Positions 1-5,312 of a stretch of DNA of 5,312 bases are shown here, in pieces. The stretch is from an uncultured Planctomycetaceae bacterium. Its GTDB lineage: Bacteria > Planctomycetota > Planctomycetia > Pirellulales > JACPPG01. The notes beneath the pieces are model-generated. The model saw only the letters and a program-made list of their open reading frames with translations, was not told where the DNA came from and ran no database searches. Within the stretch, counting starts at the first letter, position 1; every line of letters begins with the position of its first letter. The stretch lies in assembly GCA_945957305.1 (NCBI GenBank), contig CAMFLN010000304.1, positions 1-5,312 on the forward strand, in the 5' to 3' direction. Made by a program: the position numbers and the translations under genes.

Positions 1-1
1 G

Positions 2-295
2 TTTGGCGTCACAAACAACTTGGCTGGCTTCTGGATCCCGCGAATGCAGGGGTACGACGATCGGCTGAGGGTGGTGGAAATGGACCTTATGCAAAAACCG
101 CCCTACGTCATCGACTTTGCCAAGGTGCTGTTTGCTTCTCCAGACTTTTCGGACGAAGTTTTGGCCGATTGCGAAGCACGCGGGCGGGAACGATTCGAAC
201 ACAATTGGCCCATTGTAAAAACTCTGCTTCAAGCACTCGAGAGTTTTCAGATCTATTACCTGGATCCAACCCCCTATAACATTGTCTTTCCGTAG
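2..295 (+). CDS. C-terminal part of an unrecognised protein (5' end outside window)
   Basis: The reading frame is open from the left edge to a TAG stop at 293-295, giving about 97 visible residues. The TTG at 20 is not a convincing start because the frame stays open upstream, so this is treated as a 5'-truncated gene. I do not recognise the family. The visible part is soluble and mixed polar, with no membrane segment. It contains a PPYVIDFAKV stretch near the middle and ends in YYLDPTPYNIVFP. That ending resembles the Asp-x4-Asn catalytic loop of protein-kinase or aminoglycoside-phosphotransferase folds (DLKPxN-like), but the IDF stretch lies before it rather than after, so a normal kinase order is not shown. 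GC is about 51% by hand count, clearly below the menaquinone genes downstream. It is separated from menG by 195 bases and is probably not part of that operon. That it is coding is fairly secure; its function is unknown. Confidence 0.6.
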   Translation, partial: FGVTNNLAGFWIPRMQGYDDRLRVVEMDLMQKPPYVIDFAKVLFASPDFSDEVLADCEARGRERFEHNWPIVKTLLQALESFQIYYLDPTPYNIVFP

Positions 296-354
296 CGGCT
301 GCGGCCCGGTAGCCACATTGCGACGGCATCGCCTCCCCTTCCCCGCTCCCCCAC

Positions 355-382
355 TCAACACCGGCCCCCGACCTGTTATCAT
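355..382 (+). promoter_or_regulatory. Possible sigma-70-like promoter for the menG operon
   Basis: A TCAACA hexamer (355-360, four of six matches to TTGACA) lies 16 bases before TATCAT (377-382, five of six matches to TATAAT). It would start transcription about 100 bases upstream of the menG ATG. The same bases partly form a small hairpin (CCTG 372-375 with CAGG 383-386), so the -10-like sequence may be coincidental. Promoter consensus in this lineage is not something I can verify here. Confidence 0.25.
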
Positions 383-428
383 CAGGGGCTTGTTTGCGGT
401 TCTCCTCCTGTAGGCCTGGCTGTGGCCG

Positions 429-455
429 CCCAGAGGGGCCCGCCTCCCTGGGTTT
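429..455 (+). terminator. Imperfect GC-rich hairpin with short T run upstream of menG
   Basis: CCCAG (429-433) pairs with CTGGG (448-452). The stem continues inward with GG 435-436 against CC 446-447 after one bulged A at 434, and TTT follows at 453-455. It could be a weak terminator for the left-edge gene or a structured leader element of the menG transcript. The T run is short and the stem is interrupted, so the terminator call is tentative. Confidence 0.22.
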
Positions 456-490
456 CCCGCAATTTTCCCCGTTCTGCTACCGATCCGATC

Positions 491-1201
491 ATGGCTGTCG
501 ACAAATCCGAAACTCGGGTTCGCCGCATGTTCAGCGAGATCGCCGGCCGGTACGACTTTTTGAATCACCTGCTGTCCCTGGGAGTGGATCATTATTGGCG
601 GTGGCGGACCGTGCGTCGCGTCCCGCCGCAGGAGCAGGGACCGATCCTCGACCTGTGCACCGGCACCGGGGACCTGGCGCTGGCTTACTCGAAAGCGGGC
701 CGCGGCAAGACGCAGGTCGTGGGGGCCGATTTCTGTCACGAGATGCTGGTGATCGGCGAAGCCAAGGCCCGCCGCGCGGGCGCCGCACAGTCGGTGAGTT
801 TTCTCGAGGCTGACGCCCAACATCTCCCACTGCCCGACAATTACTTTCAAATCGTCTGCGTCGCCTTCGGTTTGCGCAACGTGACGGATACTGATCGGGG
901 CCTGCGCGAGATGGCCCGCGTTTGCCGTGTGGGAGGCCATGTCGCGGTGCTCGAGTTTTCGCAGCCGCTGTGGCAGCCGTTTCGTGCAATTTACGGGTGG
1001 TACTTCCGGCATGTGTTGCCGCGCATTGGTCAGGCGCTCGCGCGGAACCGGCTGGATGCTTACAACTACTTGCCCGAGAGCGTGGGGGAATTTCCCTCCG
1101 GCGAAGCCTTGGCCGAGCGCATGCGCACAGCCGGCCTGCGCGACGTGCGGCACTATCCGTTGACCTTGGGGATTGCCACCCTGTACGTAGGCGTGAAATG
1201 A
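491..1201 (+). CDS. menG: Demethylmenaquinone methyltransferase (MenG/UbiE family)
   Basis: This SAM-dependent class I methyltransferase of 236 residues catalyses the last step of menaquinone synthesis, C-methylation of demethylmenaquinone; in ubiquinone-making bacteria the same family also serves that pathway. Visible features in order are the family N-terminal signature YDFLNHLLSLGVDHYW (21-36), SAM motif I ILDLCTGTGD (52-61), the acidic VVGADFCHEML region (77-87), FGLRNV (126-131), the second family signature with VGGHVAVLEFSQP (147-159), and YNYLPESVGEFPSG (191-204). Length is typical. The ATG at 491 is chosen because family similarity starts there; the in-frame GTG at 422 adds an unrelated Pro/Arg-rich tail. 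No Shine-Dalgarno sequence is seen before 491. The stop codon overlaps the ubiX start (ATGA at 1198-1201), implying translational coupling. With mqnE nearby, menaquinone rather than ubiquinone is the likely product. Confidence 0.93.
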   Translation: MAVDKSETRVRRMFSEIAGRYDFLNHLLSLGVDHYWRWRTVRRVPPQEQGPILDLCTGTGDLALAYSKAGRGKTQVVGADFCHEMLVIGEAKARRAGAAQSVSFLEADAQHLPLPDNYFQIVCVAFGLRNVTDTDRGLREMARVCRVGGHVAVLEFSQPLWQPFRAIYGWYFRHVLPRIGQALARNRLDAYNYLPESVGEFPSGEALAERMRTAGLRDVRHYPLTLGIATLYVGVK

Positions 1202-1899
1202 AACGCAACATCGTTCTGGCCGTCACCGGCGCCAGTGGCGCCATCTACGCCGTACGTCTGCTCGACGTACTGGTCGCGGCCGGCTGCGACGTGCAACTGG
1301 TTATCAGCACGGCGGGCAAAGCCGTATTGCGACAGGAACTAGGGCTCGATGTCGACCTGAACGGATTTCGTCTCGACAGCCTGCTGCCCAGCCGCCAGGA
1401 ATTGGCGGCGCTCGACCGCTTTGCAAAAGTGCGCGACATGATCGGCGTCGAAGCCTGGCACTCCGGATCAAAGTCCGGCGCGCAACAGGACGCGAAGATC
1501 GAGCCCGGTCGCGTGCAGTACCATCACTACCAGGATTTTTTCGCGGCGATCGCCAGCGGCTCGGCGCGCAGCGACGGCATGGTCGTCTGCCCGTGCTCGG
1601 GCGGAACGCTCAGTGCGATCGCGCATGGAGCCTCGGGCAACTTGATTCATCGTGCGGCCGAAGTGCATTTGAAGGAACGGCGCCGTTTGATTTTGGTGCC
1701 GCGCGAGACGCCGCTGTCGTTGATTGCGCTCGATAACATGCGTCATTGTGTGGCGGCCGGAGCGGTAGTCCTCCCGGCTATGCCCGGGTTCTACCACGGT
1801 GCTGCGTCCTTGCGCGACTTGATCGATTTTGTCGTCGCGCGAATCTGCGATCAGCTGGAAGTCGAAACGGCGCTCATTAAACGGTGGGGCGAAGAATAA
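1198..1899 (+). CDS. ubiX: UbiX-family flavin prenyltransferase (prenyl-FMN synthase)
   Basis: UbiX joins dimethylallyl phosphate to reduced FMN, making the prenylated FMN cofactor of UbiD-type decarboxylases. In the futalosine pathway the matching role is called MqnM and serves the MqnL decarboxylase. The 233-residue product begins MKRNIVLAVTGASGAIYAVR, with the GASG flavin-binding loop at 11-14. It continues with LVIST (34-38), IASGSARSDGMVVCPCSGGT (118-137), RAAEV..LKERR (152-162), RETP (169-172) and PGFYH (196-200). By family alignment, Arg152, Lys159, Arg169, Glu170 and Tyr199 fall where the phosphate/flavin site residues sit. Family members are usually about 190-200 residues; here about 45 extra residues lie between roughly 50 and 115. 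Glu155 stands where RAADV is usual. The ATG overlaps the menG stop, with a weak GTAGG (1187-1191) six bases upstream. No UbiD partner is in the window. Confidence 0.92.
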   Translation: MKRNIVLAVTGASGAIYAVRLLDVLVAAGCDVQLVISTAGKAVLRQELGLDVDLNGFRLDSLLPSRQELAALDRFAKVRDMIGVEAWHSGSKSGAQQDAKIEPGRVQYHHYQDFFAAIASGSARSDGMVVCPCSGGTLSAIAHGASGNLIHRAAEVHLKERRRLILVPRETPLSLIALDNMRHCVAAGAVVLPAMPGFYHGAASLRDLIDFVVARICDQLEVETALIKRWGEE

Positions 1900-1944
1900 T
1901 CCCGGCATCTACCGGCAGTGTTTTCGGAACTAGCGAGTCTTTGC

Positions 1945-2829
1945 ATGCATCAGCTGCGTGTCATCCTGGAAATGATCCGCTTTAGCCACACGGTGTTCGC
2001 GCTGCCGTTTGCGCTGTTGTCGGCTGTCATGGCCTGGTCGCTGGGTGCCCAGGCCGATCCGCCGGTCAGTTGGCGATGGCAGGAGCTGTTGGGAATCGTG
2101 CTGTGCATGGTCTTTGCGCGGAGCGCCGCGATGGCCTTCAATCGTTTGGCCGATCGAAAGTTCGATGCCGAGAATCCGCGGACACAAATGCGGCATATTC
2201 CCGCCGGCTTGTTGAGCGTGGCCAGCGTAATGATCTTTGCCGTGTTTTGTGCCGTGGCCTTTGTCGTGTCCACACTTTTGTTCCTGCCCAACCGCGGGCC
2301 CATCTATCTGGCGCTACCCGTCTTAGTCTTCTTGCTCGGCTATAGCTACACCAAGCGATTCACGTCGCTCGCGCACTTTTGGCTGGGAGCGGCGCTGATG
2401 CTGGCCCCCATTGCCGCCTGGATCGCCGTGCGGGGCGAGGTTGCCTGGCCACCGGTCGTGCTGGGCGGGGCCGTGCTGCTATGGGTGGCGGGCTTTGACA
2501 TGATTTATGCTTGCCAGGATGTCGAGTACGACCGCACGCGCGGCTTGCGCAGCGTGCCGGTTCGCCTGGGGGTCGCCGGGGCGCTGCGACTGGCCGCGGT
2601 ATGCCACCTGGGAACGATCGCCCTGCTCTTCTTGCTGCCCGTGGTTTATCCGCTGCTCGGCACGATTTACCTGCTGGGCATCGGCGCCGTGGCGGTGCTC
2701 TTGGCTTATGAACACTGGCTGGTCAGGCCCGACGACCTGACACGCGTCAACGTCGCCTTCTTCAACGTCAATGCGATCATCAGCATTGGGCTATTCGTGG
2801 TCGGCGCGCTCGATTTGTACTTGCAATAA
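1945..2829 (+). CDS. mqnP: UbiA-family membrane prenyltransferase (MqnP type)
   Basis: This is an integral membrane aromatic prenyltransferase that attaches a polyprenyl tail to the aromatic ring precursor. In this setting the likely role is the prenylation step of the futalosine menaquinone pathway; many databases label such proteins 4-hydroxybenzoate polyprenyltransferase. The 294-residue product shows both Asp-rich Mg-diphosphate motifs of the superfamily: N66-RLA-D70-RKF-D74 and D185-MIYACQ-D192-VEY-D196. YSYTKR (133-138) is the conserved loop between them. Eight or nine hydrophobic segments are visible, for example about 14-33, 47-65, 89-115, 119-135, 143-164, 212-235, 236-256 and 271-292. 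Length is normal. The ATG at 1945 is preferred because the family N-terminus (IRFSHTVFALPFAL) follows closely; a GTG at 1918 would add nine residues and cannot be excluded. It lies 45 bases after ubiX, probably in the same operon. The exact substrate is inferred from context, not from the sequence. Confidence 0.9.
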   Translation: MHQLRVILEMIRFSHTVFALPFALLSAVMAWSLGAQADPPVSWRWQELLGIVLCMVFARSAAMAFNRLADRKFDAENPRTQMRHIPAGLLSVASVMIFAVFCAVAFVVSTLLFLPNRGPIYLALPVLVFLLGYSYTKRFTSLAHFWLGAALMLAPIAAWIAVRGEVAWPPVVLGGAVLLWVAGFDMIYACQDVEYDRTRGLRSVPVRLGVAGALRLAAVCHLGTIALLFLLPVVYPLLGTIYLLGIGAVAVLLAYEHWLVRPDDLTRVNVAFFNVNAIISIGLFVVGALDLYLQ

Positions 2830-2860
2830 CTCCTTGCCACATGAGTGAATACCACGCCAT

Positions 2861-2888
2861 TTGCTGATCAATCCTGGACTGTTAGGAT
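2861..2888 (+). promoter_or_regulatory. Weak promoter candidate in the gap before mqnE
   Basis: The 116-base gap 2830-2945 is the widest inside the cluster. TTGCTG (2861-2866) lies 16 bases before TAGGAT (2883-2888), a poor but correctly spaced sigma-70-like pair. ATCCT (2871-2875) and AGGAT (2884-2888) are also perfect inverted repeats around an 8-base loop, so the site could instead be a small hairpin or an operator. No clear terminator follows the prenyltransferase gene, so read-through from upstream is equally possible. Confidence 0.2.
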
Positions 2889-2945
2889 GGGTCAATCAAA
2901 ACACCTGAAAATTGAGGACTCGGCAATTGCCCGCCGAGAAAAGCG

Positions 2946-4082
2946 ATGATCAAGGCCGTCCCCCCCTCGCTCGAATCGATTCGCGACAAGGTCGCAGCCG
3001 GCGAACGCCTGTCGTTCGAAGACGGCATGTTCCTCGATAACCCGGCGGTACCGCTGAACGAAGTGGGGGCACTGGCCAACCTGGTCCGCGAGCGCAAGAA
3101 CGGCCACTACACCTACTACAATATCAACACGCATCTGAACCCGACGAACGTCTGCGTGTATCGTTGCACGTTCTGCGCGTTCCGTTCGGACTTGCGCGAC
3201 CCGAAGGGGTACGCGATGAGCGACGACCAGATTCGCGAGCGCGGCCGCGAAGCGGTCGAAAGTGGCTGCACCGAGATGCACATCGTCGGCGGATTGCACC
3301 ATCAGCGCAAGTACGATTGGTATCGCAACATTATCTCGGTCCTGCACGAGGCCTATCCGCAACTTCATCTCAAGGCCTGGACCGCGGTCGAGATCAACTG
3401 GTTCCAGCATTTGACCGGCTGGTCGCTCGAGAAGATCCTCACCGACCTGCGCGACGCCGGGCTGGGAAGCATGCCGGGGGGCGGCGCCGAGATCTTTCAT
3501 CCCGAGGTTCGCGATCAAATCTGCGAACACAAGGCCGACGCGCAGAATTGGCTCGACATTCATCGTGCGGCTCACGAATTGGGCTTGCGCACCAATTGCA
3601 CGATGCTTTACGGGCACATCGAAAAGTCGTTCCACCGTATCGACCATCTCATTCGGTTGCGCGAGTTGCAGGATCGCACCGGCGGCTTCCAGACTTTCAT
3701 TCCGCTGGCGTTCCATCCGGAAAACACCGGTTTAAGCCATATCCGCAAACCATCGAGCGTGATGGACCTGCGCACGATGGCCGTCAGCCGCTTGATGCTC
3801 GACAACGTCGATCACATCAAGGCTTACTGGATCATGCTGGGGATCGGCACCGCGCAAACGGCGCTGGCCTATGGGGCCGACGATCTCGACGGCACGGTGC
3901 GCCACGAGTTGATCTATCACGATGCCGGCGCCGAAACGCCGGAGATCCTTTCCGTCGATGAAATCCGGCGCCTGATCAGCGAGGCCGGACGCGAACCGGT
4001 GGAGCGCGATACCCTGTACCACCGCATCGAGCGCGACGGCAACTCCTGGAAAACGGCCGAAGCCATCACCGCGGCCCGGTAG
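2946..4082 (+). CDS. mqnE: Aminofutalosine synthase MqnE (radical SAM)
   Basis: MqnE is a cytosolic radical-SAM enzyme that adds the 5'-deoxyadenosyl radical to 3-[(1-carboxyvinyl)oxy]benzoate, with loss of carbon dioxide, giving 6-amino-6-deoxyfutalosine. The 378-residue product has normal length. The [4Fe-4S] motif is C70-VYR-C74-TF-C77 within NPTNVCVYRCTFCAF. Further landmarks are MHIVGGLHH (111-119), LKAWTAVEINWF (142-153), MPGGGAEIFHPEVRDQIC (176-193), LGLRTNCTMLYGHIE (212-226) and FIPLAFHPENTGL (251-263). The related cyclase MqnC shares the cluster motif, but HIVGGLH, KAWTAVEI and YGHIE fit MqnE better. The ATG at 2946 has a weak GAGAA (2936-2940) five bases upstream and gives the expected family N-terminus. 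It lies 116 bases after the prenyltransferase gene, so it may be in the same transcript or have its own promoter. It converges on recG 57 bases downstream. This gene is the main evidence for the futalosine route. Confidence 0.94.
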   Translation: MIKAVPPSLESIRDKVAAGERLSFEDGMFLDNPAVPLNEVGALANLVRERKNGHYTYYNINTHLNPTNVCVYRCTFCAFRSDLRDPKGYAMSDDQIRERGREAVESGCTEMHIVGGLHHQRKYDWYRNIISVLHEAYPQLHLKAWTAVEINWFQHLTGWSLEKILTDLRDAGLGSMPGGGAEIFHPEVRDQICEHKADAQNWLDIHRAAHELGLRTNCTMLYGHIEKSFHRIDHLIRLRELQDRTGGFQTFIPLAFHPENTGLSHIRKPSSVMDLRTMAVSRLMLDNVDHIKAYWIMLGIGTAQTALAYGADDLDGTVRHELIYHDAGAETPEILSVDEIRRLISEAGREPVERDTLYHRIERDGNSWKTAEAITAAR

Positions 4083-4101
4083 CGCCATCACTTGCTATCG
4101 C

Positions 4102-4120
4102 CGCGTCGCCACTCGACGCG
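4102..4120. terminator. Hairpin between convergent mqnE and recG
   Basis: CGCGTCG (4102-4108) and CGACGCG (4114-4120) form a perfect 7-bp stem with a 5-base loop, in the 57-base gap between the two convergent stop codons. Its position suits a bidirectional terminator. No T run directly follows on either strand; the nearest on the plus strand is TTTT at 4137-4140, overlapping the last base of the recG stop codon. A canonical intrinsic terminator is therefore not shown. Confidence 0.35.
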
Positions 4121-4139
4121 TCTCACGTCGCCGCGCTTT

Positions 4140-5312
4140 TCACCCCACATCCCCCAGATCCAGCACCTGGCCGTAGCGCACTAGCACCATGCGTCGTAAG
4201 CGTGCATGATCGGGTTTTGACAACCCGGGATCGTCGGCCACCAATTGCTGCGCGTCGCGACGCGCTTCCTCCAGTACCGCGGCGTCCGTCAGTGGGTCGG
4301 CAACACGCAGCGGCGCCAAGCCATGTTGCCGCGTGCCCAGCAGGTCGCCCGGGCCGCGCAATGAGAAATCGATTTCGGCCAGTTCAAAACCATCGGTCGA
4401 CCGGGCAAAGGCTTCGAGCCGCTTCTCCGAATCCGGCGACGTCGGTTCGGCAAACACGCAGCAGTAGCCCGGGTGCGAGCCACGACTGACGCGTCCCCGC
4501 AACTGATGCAGTTGGGCCAAGCCAAACCGCTGCCCACTCTCGATGGCCAAGACGGTCGCGTTGGGTACGTCTACGCCCACCTCGATCACCGTCGTCGACA
4601 CGAGCACTTGCGTGTCGCCGCTGCGGAACGATTGCATCACAGCCTCTTTTTCCGCAGCATTCATGCGACCGTGCACCAGACCCAGGCGGAACGCCTCGAG
4701 CGGGCCATTGGCAAGGTCCTCGTACGCGCGTTCCAAACTGGTGGCCGCCACCTCGGCCGACGTATCAACCAGCGGTACCACGACGTAACCCTGCCGCCCT
4801 TCGCGTAATTTGCGACAAAAGAATTCCCACCACTTATCGCGCTGCTCGGGCGTGGCCAGGTAGGTCCGCACGATCTGCCGCCCCGGCGGCATGTCGAGCA
4901 GCGTCGAGACGTCGAGATCGCCGAACACGGTCATGGCGATCGTGCGCGGAATCGGCGTCGCGGTCATCACCAGGTAATGCGGATCGAGCCCCGCTTGCTT
5001 CAGGCTCGCCCGCTGCCGCACGCCGAACTTGTGCTGTTCGTCGATCACGACCAGGCCCAGGCGCGCGAATTCCACGTCGGTCTGCACGATGGCTTGCGTG
5101 CCAATGACCAGGTCCAACTCTCCGGCCGCGATTTTGGCCAGCATCTCGCGCCGTTCGGCCGCGGTCAGCGATCCCGTCAGCAACCCCCAGCGCACGCGGC
5201 TGGCCGTGAGAAAATGTTCGATCGTGGCCGCATGTTGTCGGGCCAGGATTTCGGTCGGGGCCATCAGCGCCGCCTGCTGCCCATGGGCCAGCGCCAATAA
5301 CAGGGCGTACAC
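4140..5312 (-). CDS. recG: ATP-dependent DNA helicase RecG, C-terminal part (N-terminus outside window)
   Basis: RecG is a superfamily 2 double-strand DNA translocase that remodels stalled replication forks and branched recombination intermediates. The last 390 residues are visible on the minus strand; the true start and the N-terminal wedge domain lie beyond 5312, and the first codon in view is an internal GTG valine. Counting from that codon, motif Ia is APTEILARQH (18-27), motif II DEQH (91-94), motif III TATP (117-120), motif IV region LVHGRM (212-217) and motif V STTVIEVGVDVPNA (239-252). Motif VI is QLHQLRGRVSRG (267-278) and the RecG-specific TRG region is GPGDLLGTRQHGLAPLR (320-336). 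The TRG region and DEQHKFGV separate it from Mfd and other helicases. Walker A (motif I) should lie just outside the window. Ser276 replaces the usual Gly of the GRVGRG motif. It converges on mqnE and shares no visible operon with it. The TGA stop is at 4142-4140. Confidence 0.95.
   Translation of the reverse strand: MYALLLALAHGQQAALMAPTEILARQHAATIEHFLTASRVRWGLLTGSLTAAERREMLAKIAAGELDLVIGTQAIVQTDVEFARLGLVVIDEQHKFGVRQRASLKQAGLDPHYLVMTATPIPRTIAMTVFGDLDVSTLLDMPPGRQIVRTYLATPEQRDKWWEFFCRKLREGRQGYVVVPLVDTSAEVAATSLERAYEDLANGPLEAFRLGLVHGRMNAAEKEAVMQSFRSGDTQVLVSTTVIEVGVDVPNATVLAIESGQRFGLAQLHQLRGRVSRGSHPGYCCVFAEPTSPDSEKRLEAFARSTDGFELAEIDFSLRGPGDLLGTRQHGLAPLRVADPLTDAAVLEEARRDAQQLVADDPGLSKPDHARLRRMVLVRYGQVLDLGDVG

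Larger units (their letters stand above)
296..490. other. Intergenic leader upstream of menG
   Basis: This 195-base stretch separates the left-edge gene from menG. It carries a strongly C-rich pyrimidine tract at about 331-369, a weak promoter-like pair at 355-382, an imperfect hairpin around 368-388 and a second one at 429-452. The menG frame stays open back to a GTG at 422, but the extra 23 residues (rich in Pro, Arg and Gly) do not look like the UbiE family N-terminus, so I treat them as non-coding. No small gene or tRNA is apparent. Confidence 0.5.

Noticed and set aside
422..490. Earlier GTG start for menG
   Set aside because: The 23 added residues are Pro/Arg-rich and overlap the hairpin region, while the UbiE signature begins shortly after the ATG at 491.
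922..1197. Upstream in-frame extension of ubiX inside menG
   Set aside because: The UbiX family N-terminus starts exactly at the ATG at 1198; the 92 upstream residues are Ala/Arg-rich and lie within menG in another frame.
531..1244. 237-codon minus-strand frame across menG and the start of ubiX
   Set aside because: The translation is dominated by Arg, Pro, Ala and Ser, typical of an antisense shadow of GC-rich genes, and it spans a real gene junction.
1902..1917. Direct repeat CCGGCA before the prenyltransferase gene
   Set aside because: Two six-base copies in GC-rich DNA are expected by chance, and no third copy or symmetric operator is seen.
2892..3716. Long open frame of 274 codons on the minus strand inside mqnE
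   Set aside because: It is antisense to a clearly identified gene, its translation shows no recognisable domain, and long antisense frames are expected in high-GC coding DNA.
2946..4082. Alternative identity of mqnE as the related cyclase MqnC or as CofH
   Set aside because: The C-x3-C-x2-C motif is shared, but the HIVGGLH, KAWTAVEI and YGHIE motifs fit MqnE best.

Overview
The window looks like chromosomal DNA from a high-GC bacterium, most plausibly a planctomycete (Pirellulales-like). This is an inference from the gene types, the weak or absent Shine-Dalgarno sequences and the approximate composition; no search was possible. The sequence itself shows a menaquinone (vitamin K2) gene cluster of the futalosine type, flanked on the left by the end of an unrecognised gene and on the right by the C-terminal part of recG on the opposite strand.

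Layout: 2-295 (+) is the 3' end of an unrecognised, AT-richer gene that enters from outside the window. 296-490 is a C-rich intergenic leader with a weak promoter candidate and two imperfect hairpins. 491-1201 (+) is menG/ubiE, the final C-methyltransferase. 1198-1899 (+) is ubiX (mqnM in futalosine nomenclature), the prenyl-FMN synthase, sharing an ATGA stop/start overlap with menG. 1945-2829 (+) is a UbiA-family membrane prenyltransferase (MqnP type). 2830-2945 is a 116-base gap with a possible promoter. 2946-4082 (+) is mqnE, the radical-SAM aminofutalosine synthase. 4083-4139 is a short convergent gap with a perfect 7-bp hairpin. 4140-5312 (-) is recG, cut by the window edge just after its Walker A motif.

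How the genes work together: MqnE makes aminofutalosine early in the pathway. The later carboxylated naphthoquinone precursor is prenylated by the UbiA-type enzyme and decarboxylated by a UbiD-type enzyme (MqnL, not in this window) that needs the prenylated FMN made by UbiX. The ring is finally methylated by MenG/UbiE. The window therefore joins one early step with three late steps. RecG is a replication-fork and recombination helicase and is functionally unrelated.

I see no mobile element, CRISPR array, tRNA or rRNA, and no convincing undescribed system. The points most worth a second look are the roughly 45-residue insertion in UbiX, the unrecognised left-edge gene with its kinase-loop-like C-terminus and low GC, and the Gly-to-Ser change in RecG motif VI.
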